Assembly (NCBI GenBank): GCA_003694355.1
Contig: RFKI01000072.1
Coordinates: 1-10,244, forward strand
Origin: Bdellovibrio sp.
GTDB lineage: Bacteria; Bdellovibrionota; Bdellovibrionia; Bdellovibrionales; UBA1609
DNA: 10,244 nucleotides
Direction: 5' to 3'
The translations under genes and the position numbers were made by a program. Position 1 is the first letter of the stretch. The number at the start of each line of letters is the position of its first letter. The notes under the pieces were generated by a model. That model was not told the origin of the DNA and made no database searches. It saw nothing but the letters and a program-made list of their open reading frames with translations. Shown here in pieces: positions 1-5,491 of this stretch.

Positions 1-382
1 GCAAAAGGGGATTTCAGATTTGGCTGAAGAAGGGGCTGTTCAAAAGTTTATTGATCCCTTAGTGGGCGAACAGCTCCCTGTTTTGGGGGTTGTGGGTGAG
101 CTTCAGTTTGATGTGCTTGTTTATCGGCTGCAAGATGAATATAAGTTGCAGGTTCAATTGGAGCGGCTTCCTTTTCAAGTGGCGCGATGGCCACGAGATT
201 TGCAAGGGAGACCCGTTAAGGAACTGGCCAGCGTTTCGAGGATCTATCAGGATGTTGAAGGCAATCCTGTGGTGTTGCTAGAAAAGGAATGGGACCTTCA
301 GTGGTTACAGAGAGAAAACCCTGATGTGGTTTTTCATATGACGGCCTTAAATCCACTTGATCCTGAGTCACACCTTGGATAG
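1..382 (+). CDS. prfC: Peptide chain release factor 3 (RF3), C-terminal part; 5' end outside window
   Basis: This is the last ~126 residues of RF3, the translational GTPase that removes RF1/RF2 from the ribosome after termination. The open frame runs to the first base of the window, so the gene is cut by the window edge and the TTG at 20 is not a real start. The visible part starts with KGISDLAEEGAVQ, the counterpart of KGLQQLSEEGAVQ in E. coli RF3. It continues with GVVGELQFDVLVYRL (E. coli GAVGVLQFDVVVARL), an ARW motif, and ends with PDVVFHMT near the C terminus (E. coli PDVQFRQT). This is the C-terminal domain III of RF3; the GTPase domain lies upstream. The stop TAG at 380-382 is only 20 bases before urc1, with no terminator between, so prfC is probably co-transcribed with the pyrimidine genes. 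Confidence 0.93.
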   Translation, partial: QKGISDLAEEGAVQKFIDPLVGEQLPVLGVVGELQFDVLVYRLQDEYKLQVQLERLPFQVARWPRDLQGRPVKELASVSRIYQDVEGNPVVLLEKEWDLQWLQRENPDVVFHMTALNPLDPESHLG

Positions 383-402
383 CCTACAGAGAAGGGGGGA
401 AG

Positions 403-1644
403 ATGGCTTTCAAAGATGCTCATATTGTTTTAACATCTCATCCCAGTCAGGTTTTTAAAGACAGCCCTCAGGTGCAATGGGGAGCCTCAACCCCTTTGGA
501 AAGAGGTCCTATTGTGGCATCCCTTACTGATTTTTCCAAAAGAAATGCCATAGGGACTCACAGTGGGAGCTATGCCCTTTACCGAGCTCTTGCAGCAACG
601 GCAGGTCAGTTAGAAATAGATCATCGCCCAGATTTAAAAAACACAGAGCCCGTGGTGGAATTTGGACCCTATGAATCCTGGAGTGGACACAAAATTGTTT
701 CTTTGGATCCTTGGGGCGCTCATGTTTACGAGCTTTTTCAGGACTTTTTACAAAAAGGCTATGACATTCGACCAACTATTGCTGTGACTTCGGCTCATAT
801 TCATATGCCAGAGTTAAAAAAGAGAGTATCTGAGGGAAAGCTTCCAGTTGATGGCAAGGTGGTTTTGGAAAAAGGCGATGTGGTTGTAACAAAAGCGGCT
901 GTGGAACCTGTTTGGTACTTACCAGGGATTGCAGAACGCTTTGGTCTGCGAGAAGGTGAGCTAAGAAAAGGACTCTTCCAATACACTGGAGGGATGTTTC
1001 CTGAACTTATCACGCGACCAGATATAAAAGTGTTTCTTCCGCCTATTGGAAGTACCACTGTCTATGTTTTTGGTGATATCAGGGATTTAGCCAACCCACA
1101 AAAGAAGCTCACCTTAAGAGTTCATGATGAGTGCAATGGTTCTGATGTGTTTGGCTCTGATATTTGTACCTGTCGCCCTTATCTTGTTCATGGTATTGAG
1201 GAAGCCATTCGTGGGGCTCAGGAAGGCGGAGTGGGGTGTGTGGTTTATTTTAGAAAAGAGGGGCGAGCGCTGGGAGAGGTGACCAAGTTTTTGGTTTACA
1301 ATGCTCGAAAGAGGGAAGGTGATAGCGCCGACAAGTATTTTTATCGCACGGAATGTGTAGCAGGTGTTCAGGATATGCGTTTTCAGGAACTGATGCCAGA
1401 TGTCTTGCACTGGCTAGGTATTCAAAAAATTGACCGATTTATATCTATGAGCCATATGAAACATGATGCTATTGTATCAAGCGGTATCAAGGTGATAGAA
1501 AGAGTGCCGATTCCAGAGGAGCTTATTCCTGAAGATGCTAAAGTGGAAATGGAAGCCAAAAAAGCAGCCGGTTATTTTACGCCAGAAGGGGCCCCTTCTG
1601 AAGAAGATTTAAAGTCTGTTAAAGGACGTCAGCTTGATGAATGA
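403..1644 (+). CDS. urc1: Urc1-type GTP cyclohydrolase II-like protein, uracil catabolism (URC pathway)
   Basis: A 413-residue cytosolic protein: an N-terminal extension of ~215 residues followed by a GTP cyclohydrolase II (RibA-like) domain from about 220 to 395. Seen directly: a HDEC motif with Cys244, Cys255 and Cys257 in the Cys-x10-Cys-x-Cys spacing of the RibA zinc site; EGRALGE (286-292) where RibA has EGRNIGL; Tyr299 and Arg326 align by eye with E. coli RibA Tyr105 and Arg128, both catalytic. RibA is about 196 residues, so this is twice the length. Several RibA signatures are changed: RCDCG becomes ICTCR, and the NNPKK segment becomes SHMKH (350-354). The next gene is DUF1688/Urc4, followed by uracil phosphoribosyltransferase and uridine kinase, with no rib genes. 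In yeast, Urc1 is needed to use uracil as nitrogen source; I infer the same role here, acting on a uracil nucleotide. A purine-rich, G-rich ribosome binding site (391-400) precedes the ATG. Automated pipelines are likely to name this ribA, which I think is wrong. Confidence 0.92.
   Translation: MAFKDAHIVLTSHPSQVFKDSPQVQWGASTPLERGPIVASLTDFSKRNAIGTHSGSYALYRALAATAGQLEIDHRPDLKNTEPVVEFGPYESWSGHKIVSLDPWGAHVYELFQDFLQKGYDIRPTIAVTSAHIHMPELKKRVSEGKLPVDGKVVLEKGDVVVTKAAVEPVWYLPGIAERFGLREGELRKGLFQYTGGMFPELITRPDIKVFLPPIGSTTVYVFGDIRDLANPQKKLTLRVHDECNGSDVFGSDICTCRPYLVHGIEEAIRGAQEGGVGCVVYFRKEGRALGEVTKFLVYNARKREGDSADKYFYRTECVAGVQDMRFQELMPDVLHWLGIQKIDRFISMSHMKHDAIVSSGIKVIERVPIPEELIPEDAKVEMEAKKAAGYFTPEGAPSEEDLKSVKGRQLDE
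1621..1626 (+). promoter_or_regulatory. Ribosome binding site for urc4
   Basis: AAAGGA inside the 3' end of urc1. It lies 10 bases before the ATG at 1637 and 7 bases before an in-frame TTG at 1634. The TTG spacing is slightly better but ATG is the stronger codon, so I take 1637; the protein differs by only one residue. Confidence 0.5.
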
Positions 1645-2851
1645 TAAGGACGTTTTAAAAAAAATTTTTAGTGCTCAAAGAATTAGGGAGCAGGCTCAAA
1701 AAATATGGAAGCGAGTGGAAGCAGGAAAGGGAGAGTGGCGTGTTGATCTTTCTCAAATGGAGCCTCTTTCAGAGTTTGTGCAAGAGGTAATTCTGGAAAA
1801 ATATCCTGATTTGAAGATTCCTCCTCATTCTCGATTAAATCATTTTCAAGTGGGGGGAAGAGATCGTGTGCAAGAGCTTCTAAACTCCATAGAAGAACCT
1901 CTGGAAAAAGCTCGCACTTTAATGGATTTGATCATTGTGTCTGTTTTTCTGGACGCTGGGGCTGGAGCGCAGTGGAAGTATAATGAAGATCTTTCAGGGC
2001 ACTTTTACTCTCGTTCTGAAGGCCTTGCCGTGGCCAGTTATCATTTGTTTCATCGAGGCCTTTTGTCGTCGGACCCTCAGTTGCCATTTCAGGCTGATGG
2101 GGCGGGGCTATTGCATTTAACTGAGGATGTTTTTAAGGAAGCTTTTCAGGTCTCTGTGGGGAATAATCTTCTTGGAGTTAAAGAGCGGGTGGCATTGTTG
2201 CATCGGCTTGGAAAGGTTGTGGAGCATGATCACACTCACTTTTCGGGGCATTTGAAACGACCAGGGTCTTTATTGGACTACTGGATCACAAAGTGTCCAA
2301 ATAAAAAAATACAAGCTTCTTTTTTGTTAGAGACGTTGCTTTTTGCCTTTTCTCCCATTTGGCCCCAGAGAACTTCCTGGAAGGGACATCCTTTAGGGGA
2401 TGTTTGGAGTTACTCTCCCTTGGGAGCAGATGAGGATTGGGAGTCCTTAGTGCCTTTTCATAAACTCTCTCAGTGGCTTGCTTATTCTCTTTTTCAGCCT
2501 TTGGAAATGGCGGGTTTTACCATTTTGAATCCTGAAGCCTTAACGGGTCTGCCTGAGTACAGAAATGGAGGGCTTTTTATCGATGGAAAAGTTTTACTTC
2601 TAAAAGATGAGAGACGATTTGAAGAGGAGCATCCTATGGACTCAGATTTGGTGATTGAGTGGCGAGCTTTGACTCTTGTATTGCTGGATCAAATGGCTGA
2701 AAAACTAAGAGAGCGCCTTAAAAGGCCCTCCTTAACCATGGCAGAGGTTTTAGAAGGAGGAACTTGGTGGGCTGGGCGTCGTTTGGCTTTTGAAAAACGA
2801 TCGGATGGCGCTTCTCCTTTAAAGGTGATCAGTGATGGAACGGTTTTTTAG
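1637..2851 (+). CDS. urc4: Urc4 family protein (DUF1688), uracil catabolism
   Basis: A soluble protein of about 404 residues with no signal peptide or membrane segment, of the DUF1688 family to which yeast Urc4 belongs. Family hallmarks visible: a DAGAG..WKY segment (from residue 106), YSRSEGLAVAS (124-134), a HPLGDVW motif in the middle, and a C-terminal half containing FHKLSQWLAYSL, LTGLPEYRNGGLF and DLVIEWRALTLVLLDQ. Together these leave little doubt about the family, and the length is full. In Lachancea kluyveri, urc4 mutants cannot grow on uracil and accumulate ribosylurea, which places Urc4 after ring opening; the exact chemistry here is inferred by homology. The start overlaps the urc1 stop by 8 bases (ATGAATGA arrangement), implying translational coupling of urc1 and urc4 and near-equal production of the two. 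The TTG three bases upstream is an alternative start. Confidence 0.94.
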   Translation: MNDKDVLKKIFSAQRIREQAQKIWKRVEAGKGEWRVDLSQMEPLSEFVQEVILEKYPDLKIPPHSRLNHFQVGGRDRVQELLNSIEEPLEKARTLMDLIIVSVFLDAGAGAQWKYNEDLSGHFYSRSEGLAVASYHLFHRGLLSSDPQLPFQADGAGLLHLTEDVFKEAFQVSVGNNLLGVKERVALLHRLGKVVEHDHTHFSGHLKRPGSLLDYWITKCPNKKIQASFLLETLLFAFSPIWPQRTSWKGHPLGDVWSYSPLGADEDWESLVPFHKLSQWLAYSLFQPLEMAGFTILNPEALTGLPEYRNGGLFIDGKVLLLKDERRFEEEHPMDSDLVIEWRALTLVLLDQMAEKLRERLKRPSLTMAEVLEGGTWWAGRRLAFEKRSDGASPLKVISDGTVF

Positions 2852-2860
2852 AGGTGTTTT

Positions 2861-3499
2861 ATGAAAAATTGTTATGTGGTGGAACATCCATTGATCCAAC
2901 ACAAGTGCACGAGATTACGAGATAAAGCGACAGAGCCCGCAGAATTTCGGCAGTTGGTGGAAGATGTGAGCTTGTTGATGGCTTATGAAGTGACACGGAA
3001 TTTTAGAACGGTTCCTATAGAGGTAGAAACTCCTATGGCGAAAACATCATCTTTAATATTAGATGAGCCTGTGGCTTTGGTTTCCATTTTAAGGGCTGGT
3101 AATGCCATGCTAACAGGGATGACCAAACTTTTACCAGAGGCTCCTATTGGTTTTGTGGGCATCTATAGAGATAAGTTCATTCAGGACACGGTAGAGTATT
3201 ATTTTCGGCTTCCAGAAGGAATAGAAGGAAAGAAGGTTTTGCTTTTGGATTGTATTCTGTCAACAGGAGAAACGGCTCGGGCTGCCGTTAGCCGACTGAA
3301 AGACTATGGAGTTAAGGATATTTGTTTTGTGAGCCTTCTTTGTTCTCAACAAGGTTTAGAAGCTTTTCATCAGGCGCATCCAGACACTTTGGTTTACACA
3401 ACACAGGTAGAGCCTGAAGTGGACGAACAAGGCTACTTGGTGCCAGGTATTGGGGATGTAGGGGACCGACTTTACGGTTCTTTTGATAAGAGGTTATAA
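2861..3499 (+). CDS. upp: Uracil phosphoribosyltransferase (UPRT), URC-associated
   Basis: A 212-residue cytosolic enzyme that makes UMP from uracil and PRPP. Landmarks: an N-terminal VEHPLIQHK (bacterial Upp: VKHPLVKHK), SILRAGNAML around 76-85, the PRPP-binding loop DCILSTGET (130-138), and the uracil-binding end YLVPGIGDVGDRLYGS (192-207), matching IIPGLGDAGDKIFGT of E. coli Upp. Length agrees with Upp (208 residues). The PRPP loop reads DCILSTGET where E. coli has DPMLATGGS, and the central VGIYRDKF differs from the usual VGMYRNEE, so this is a divergent UPRT rather than a near copy of the common salvage enzyme. It sits 9 bases after urc4; its ribosome binding site GAGG (2851-2854) begins on the last base of the urc4 stop codon, again suggesting coupling. 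In this setting it probably feeds UMP to Urc1/Urc4. Confidence 0.9.
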   Translation: MKNCYVVEHPLIQHKCTRLRDKATEPAEFRQLVEDVSLLMAYEVTRNFRTVPIEVETPMAKTSSLILDEPVALVSILRAGNAMLTGMTKLLPEAPIGFVGIYRDKFIQDTVEYYFRLPEGIEGKKVLLLDCILSTGETARAAVSRLKDYGVKDICFVSLLCSQQGLEAFHQAHPDTLVYTTQVEPEVDEQGYLVPGIGDVGDRLYGSFDKRL

Positions 3500-3502
3500 A
3501 AA

Positions 3503-4123
3503 ATGTGGGTGTTTGGTATCGCCGGGGGCAGTGCTTCTGGAAAAACTACTTTTGCCAGAAGGCTTTTGGAAAAATTAAAAGAGTACCATGTGAAGGTGCA
3601 CCTTTTATATCAAGATTCTTATTACAAAGATCACAGCCAGGAATTTGACTTCGATGGCGGGCGGGTTAATTTTGATCATCCGGAAGCTATTGACTTTGCG
3701 CTCATGGATCAACACTTAACACAACTCTCACAGGGGCACCCTGTCCCTGTGCCAATTTATGATTTTAAAACACACTCTCGGAAAGAAGGAGTGGAGTGGT
3801 TATCCCCCCCAGATGTTTTATTGATAGATGGTATTTTAATCTTGCATGAAGAAAAGGTGAGAAAGCACCTTCATTATTCTGTTTTTATAAAAACGGGTTC
3901 AGAGGAACGATTGAAACGTCGACTAAAAAGAGATGTGGAAGAAAGGGGGCGCACTCAAGAGGGGGTTCTCAGGCAGTTTTATTCTCAGGTAGAACCCATG
4001 CATCAACAGTTTGTAGAGCCATCTTGTCAGTTTGCAAATGAAATTTTTTCAGGCGAAGAGGATTTTAGTGCTTGCATAGATAAAGTGGCTCATTTTATTA
4101 TCTCTCAACCTATTGGGATATAG
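3503..4123 (+). CDS. udk: Uridine kinase
   Basis: A 206-residue P-loop kinase that phosphorylates uridine (and usually cytidine) to the monophosphate. The Walker A motif GGSASGKTT spans residues 8-16. It is followed by the nucleoside-site segment YQDSYYKD, FDHPEAIDF, PVPIYDF...HSR, a VLLIDGILIL strand (Walker B-like), the lid region RRLKRDVEERGR, and QFVEPSCQFAN. All of these have direct counterparts in E. coli Udk (DSYYKD, YDHPSAMD, RRIKRDVNERGR, QFIEPSKQYAD), and the length is nearly the same. The start lies 3 bases after the UPRT stop, with AAGAGG (3488-3493) as ribosome binding site inside the upstream gene. The 3' end is odd: the last codons and the TAG stop fall within the tRNA-Val gene, so tRNA processing would cut this mRNA before its stop codon. 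It is the natural second entry point, from uridine, into the URC route. Confidence 0.93.
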   Translation: MWVFGIAGGSASGKTTFARRLLEKLKEYHVKVHLLYQDSYYKDHSQEFDFDGGRVNFDHPEAIDFALMDQHLTQLSQGHPVPVPIYDFKTHSRKEGVEWLSPPDVLLIDGILILHEEKVRKHLHYSVFIKTGSEERLKRRLKRDVEERGRTQEGVLRQFYSQVEPMHQQFVEPSCQFANEIFSGEEDFSACIDKVAHFIISQPIGI

Positions 4124-4190
4124 CTCAGTTGGTTAGAGCGCCACCTTGACATGGTGGAGGTCAGCGGTTCGAGTCCGCTTATCCCAACCA
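4114..4190 (+). tRNA. tRNA-Val (anticodon GAC)
   Basis: A complete cloverleaf can be drawn by hand. The acceptor stem TGGGATA (4114-4120) pairs perfectly with TATCCCA (4180-4186); the D stem is GCTC/GAGC; the anticodon stem CCACC (4141-4145) pairs with GGTGG (4153-4157) around loop TTGACAT, giving anticodon GAC at 4148-4150. The T stem AGCGG/CCGCT encloses loop TTCGAGT. The discriminator is A, and CCA (4188-4190) is encoded. The core is almost identical to E. coli tRNA-Val(GAC). The first pair is U1-A72, less usual than G-C. Bases 1-10 of the tRNA are also the end of udk (bases 8-10 are its TAG stop), so the tRNA is probably made from the udk transcript or from a promoter inside udk. A run of six T at 4195-4200 follows and may help end transcription. 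Confidence 0.97.
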
Positions 4191-4357
4191 GAAATTTTTT
4201 CTTGCTCCCCATATTTCCCTTGAAGAAATGGACGCGCCATGTTAATCGAGTCATTGTGACACCAGATTTTAGGCACTGCTTTTGCTTTGGGTTTATAAAA
4301 AATTAAAAAACAAGGGGATAACCTTTTTTAATAATCAAGACTGAGGGAGAAAAAATC
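4191..4357 (+). other. Intergenic region between tRNA-Val and the outer membrane protein gene
   Basis: 167 bases without a convincing ORF. It starts with a T6 run (4195-4200) directly behind the tRNA, a possible weak transcription stop. Further on it becomes A+T-rich; TATAAA at 4294-4299 and TAATAAT at 4329-4335 are candidate -10 elements, but neither has a good -35 at the right distance, so I do not call a promoter. A clear ribosome binding site, GGAG (4346-4349), lies 8 bases before the ATG at 4358. Confidence 0.5.
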
Positions 4358-5320
4358 ATGAAAAAAAGTGTTGTGGTGACTTTAAGTATCTTTTTGGCTG
4401 CAAGTACTCTTTGGGCCGCCAAAGGCAAACAAAAAGCCAGTTACCTTGAAGGTACAGAAGAGCAGGGCGCTGCTCAGAACTCAAATACTTCAGGAAAGGG
4501 GCGTGTTGAAGAAGAAAATGCTCTAAAAGCATCTCTTAAAAAAGTTAAAAAAAGCGCCTGGAGTGGAAGCCTTGGAGTATTTTTATACACTCCTGAAAAG
4601 GCCTATATGAATTCCACGACCATTTATTGGTATCCCAAAATTTCCTATAAATTAAATAAGAAGCAGTCTTTGGCTTTGCGTCCTGAGATCATTTCGAGTG
4701 TAGCTAAAGGAAGTCGAATGGAAACTTATCCAGATTATTTGACTTTCATTTTTTCTGATGGAAGACAGTTCTGGAAATTGGGGGATATGGGATTTATTCA
4801 GCAGTTTCGTTATTATCTGCCAACTGATGAAAGAACTTTAAAACGAAATGTGGAAACCCCATCAGGAACTCTCCAAGTGTCATCACAAACTCATCAATTC
4901 CGTTATTATCTAATGGGATCTCAAAAGCTTTCTCCCAAATGGAACCTGGATGTTACTTTGAATCCTCGTTATTATTTGAGGTTGGGGAAAAGAGAATATT
5001 TGAACGGGGTGGATTGGTTGCGTTTGATTGGAGAGGGGCGTGTGACTTATTCTCCTTCTGAGAAACTCAGCTTTTACTCAGCTCTGGGCACTTATCAGTT
5101 ATATAAATATCCAGGGCTGATTTATGATAAAAAGTCCGGTGCCTATAAAGAAGCTGCCACCAATTCTTCAAATATGTACTTTGATTTGGGTACAGGGTTT
5201 TCCATTCAAAAGGTTCACGTTGACCTCTATGTTGAACATTTTCAGGATGTGAACACTCAATTTGCTTTATTTTCTCCTGATGCAACTTATTATAACATGT
5301 ATGTGTCTGTGCCCTTCTAA
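4358..5320 (+). CDS. Predicted secreted beta-barrel outer membrane protein, family not recognised
   Basis: A 320-residue protein with a signal peptide: Lys at 2-3, a hydrophobic core VVVTLSIFLAA (5-15), and likely cleavage after STLWA (about residue 20). Next comes a polar Lys/Glu-rich stretch to about residue 68. From there to the end there are short segments of alternating polar and aromatic residues typical of transmembrane beta strands, for example GVFLYT, TTIYWYPKISYKL, FRYYLMG, DVTLNPRYYLRL, RVTYSPSEKLSFYSAL and KVHVDLYVEHF, separated by charged loops. The last residues, YVSVPF, end in Phe, the classic signal for assembly by the BAM complex. I estimate 10-12 strands. QFRYYL occurs twice, at 149-154 and 180-185. 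I do not recognise a named family; a channel or small-molecule uptake role is possible but unproven. It has its own ribosome binding site and gaps on both sides, so it is probably monocistronic. Confidence 0.78.
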   Translation: MKKSVVVTLSIFLAASTLWAAKGKQKASYLEGTEEQGAAQNSNTSGKGRVEEENALKASLKKVKKSAWSGSLGVFLYTPEKAYMNSTTIYWYPKISYKLNKKQSLALRPEIISSVAKGSRMETYPDYLTFIFSDGRQFWKLGDMGFIQQFRYYLPTDERTLKRNVETPSGTLQVSSQTHQFRYYLMGSQKLSPKWNLDVTLNPRYYLRLGKREYLNGVDWLRLIGEGRVTYSPSEKLSFYSALGTYQLYKYPGLIYDKKSGAYKEAATNSSNMYFDLGTGFSIQKVHVDLYVEHFQDVNTQFALFSPDATYYNMYVSVPF

Positions 5321-5392
5321 GTGGGGGAAGGCACGACAAGGTCTCATAAACCTAAAAAGAAAGTTGTTATTTTTGACTCACTCATCAACATG

Positions 5393-5417
5393 CGGCAGGA
5401 AGGATGGCTTTCTGCCG
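5393..5417 (+). other. Stem-loop between the OMP gene and icd
   Basis: CGGCAGGAAG (5393-5402) pairs with CTTTCTGCCG (5408-5417) around a five-base loop GATGG: ten pairs including one G-U. There is no T run after it on either strand, so it is not a standard intrinsic terminator. It could protect the 3' end of the OMP mRNA, act as a Rho-related or weak terminator, or be part of the icd control region. Confidence 0.55.
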
Positions 5418-5431
5418 TAAAGGGCCAAGAG

Positions 5432-5458
5432 TTGACTCCTTTTGGCTTCAACTATAGC
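5432..5458 (+). promoter_or_regulatory. Candidate sigma-70-type promoter for icd
   Basis: TTGACT (5432-5437) matches five of six bases of a -35 box. TATAGC (5453-5458) is a fair -10 box, but the spacer is 15 bases, shorter than the optimal 17. The position, about 35-60 bases before the icd ATG, is right for a short leader. It is a visual match only. Confidence 0.35.
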
Positions 5459-5460
5459 CT

Positions 5461-5480
5461 GTTTTTAAACTTTTAAAAAC
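5461..5480 (+). promoter_or_regulatory. Perfect inverted repeat, possible operator for icd
   Basis: GTTTTTAAA (5461-5469) and TTTAAAAAC (5472-5480) are exact reverse complements with two bases between them. The repeat lies at the expected transcription start, between the candidate -10 box and the ribosome binding site GAGG (5481-5484). Such symmetry at this place suggests a regulator binding site, but A/T-only arms can also arise by chance in A+T-rich DNA. Confidence 0.35.
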
Positions 5481-5491
5481 GAGGTTTAAAA

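Larger units (their letters stand above)
5321..5491 (+). other. Intergenic region upstream of icd
   Basis: 171 bases with no ORF worth calling. It contains a ten-pair hairpin (5393-5417), a promoter-like TTGACT/TATAGC pair, and a 9-base perfect inverted repeat just upstream of the icd ribosome binding site. These are listed separately. Confidence 0.6.

Noticed and set aside
20..382. A separate small gene starting at TTG 20
   Set aside because: The frame is open to the window start and the residues before TTG 20 continue the RF3 match, so it is the tail of prfC.
524..1410. Three antisense ORFs of 83-98 codons opposite urc1
   Set aside because: They have no ribosome binding site or recognisable protein features and lie opposite a well-supported gene.
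403..1644. Calling this gene ribA (riboflavin synthesis)
   Set aside because: It is twice RibA length, has altered base-pocket motifs, and lies with DUF1688, UPRT and uridine kinase rather than with riboflavin genes.
4114..4190. tRNA-Val as an integration site of a genomic island
   Set aside because: No integrase gene and no second copy of the tRNA 3' end were seen in the window; the genes on both sides look chromosomal.
4305..4330. AAGG/CCTT hairpin with following T run as a terminator
   Set aside because: The stem has only four pairs plus a mismatch and lies directly before the OMP ribosome binding site, where a terminator makes little sense.
5067..5339. Antisense 90-codon ORF opposite the end of the OMP gene
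   Set aside because: Low-complexity content without protein motifs, and the + strand gene explains the region.
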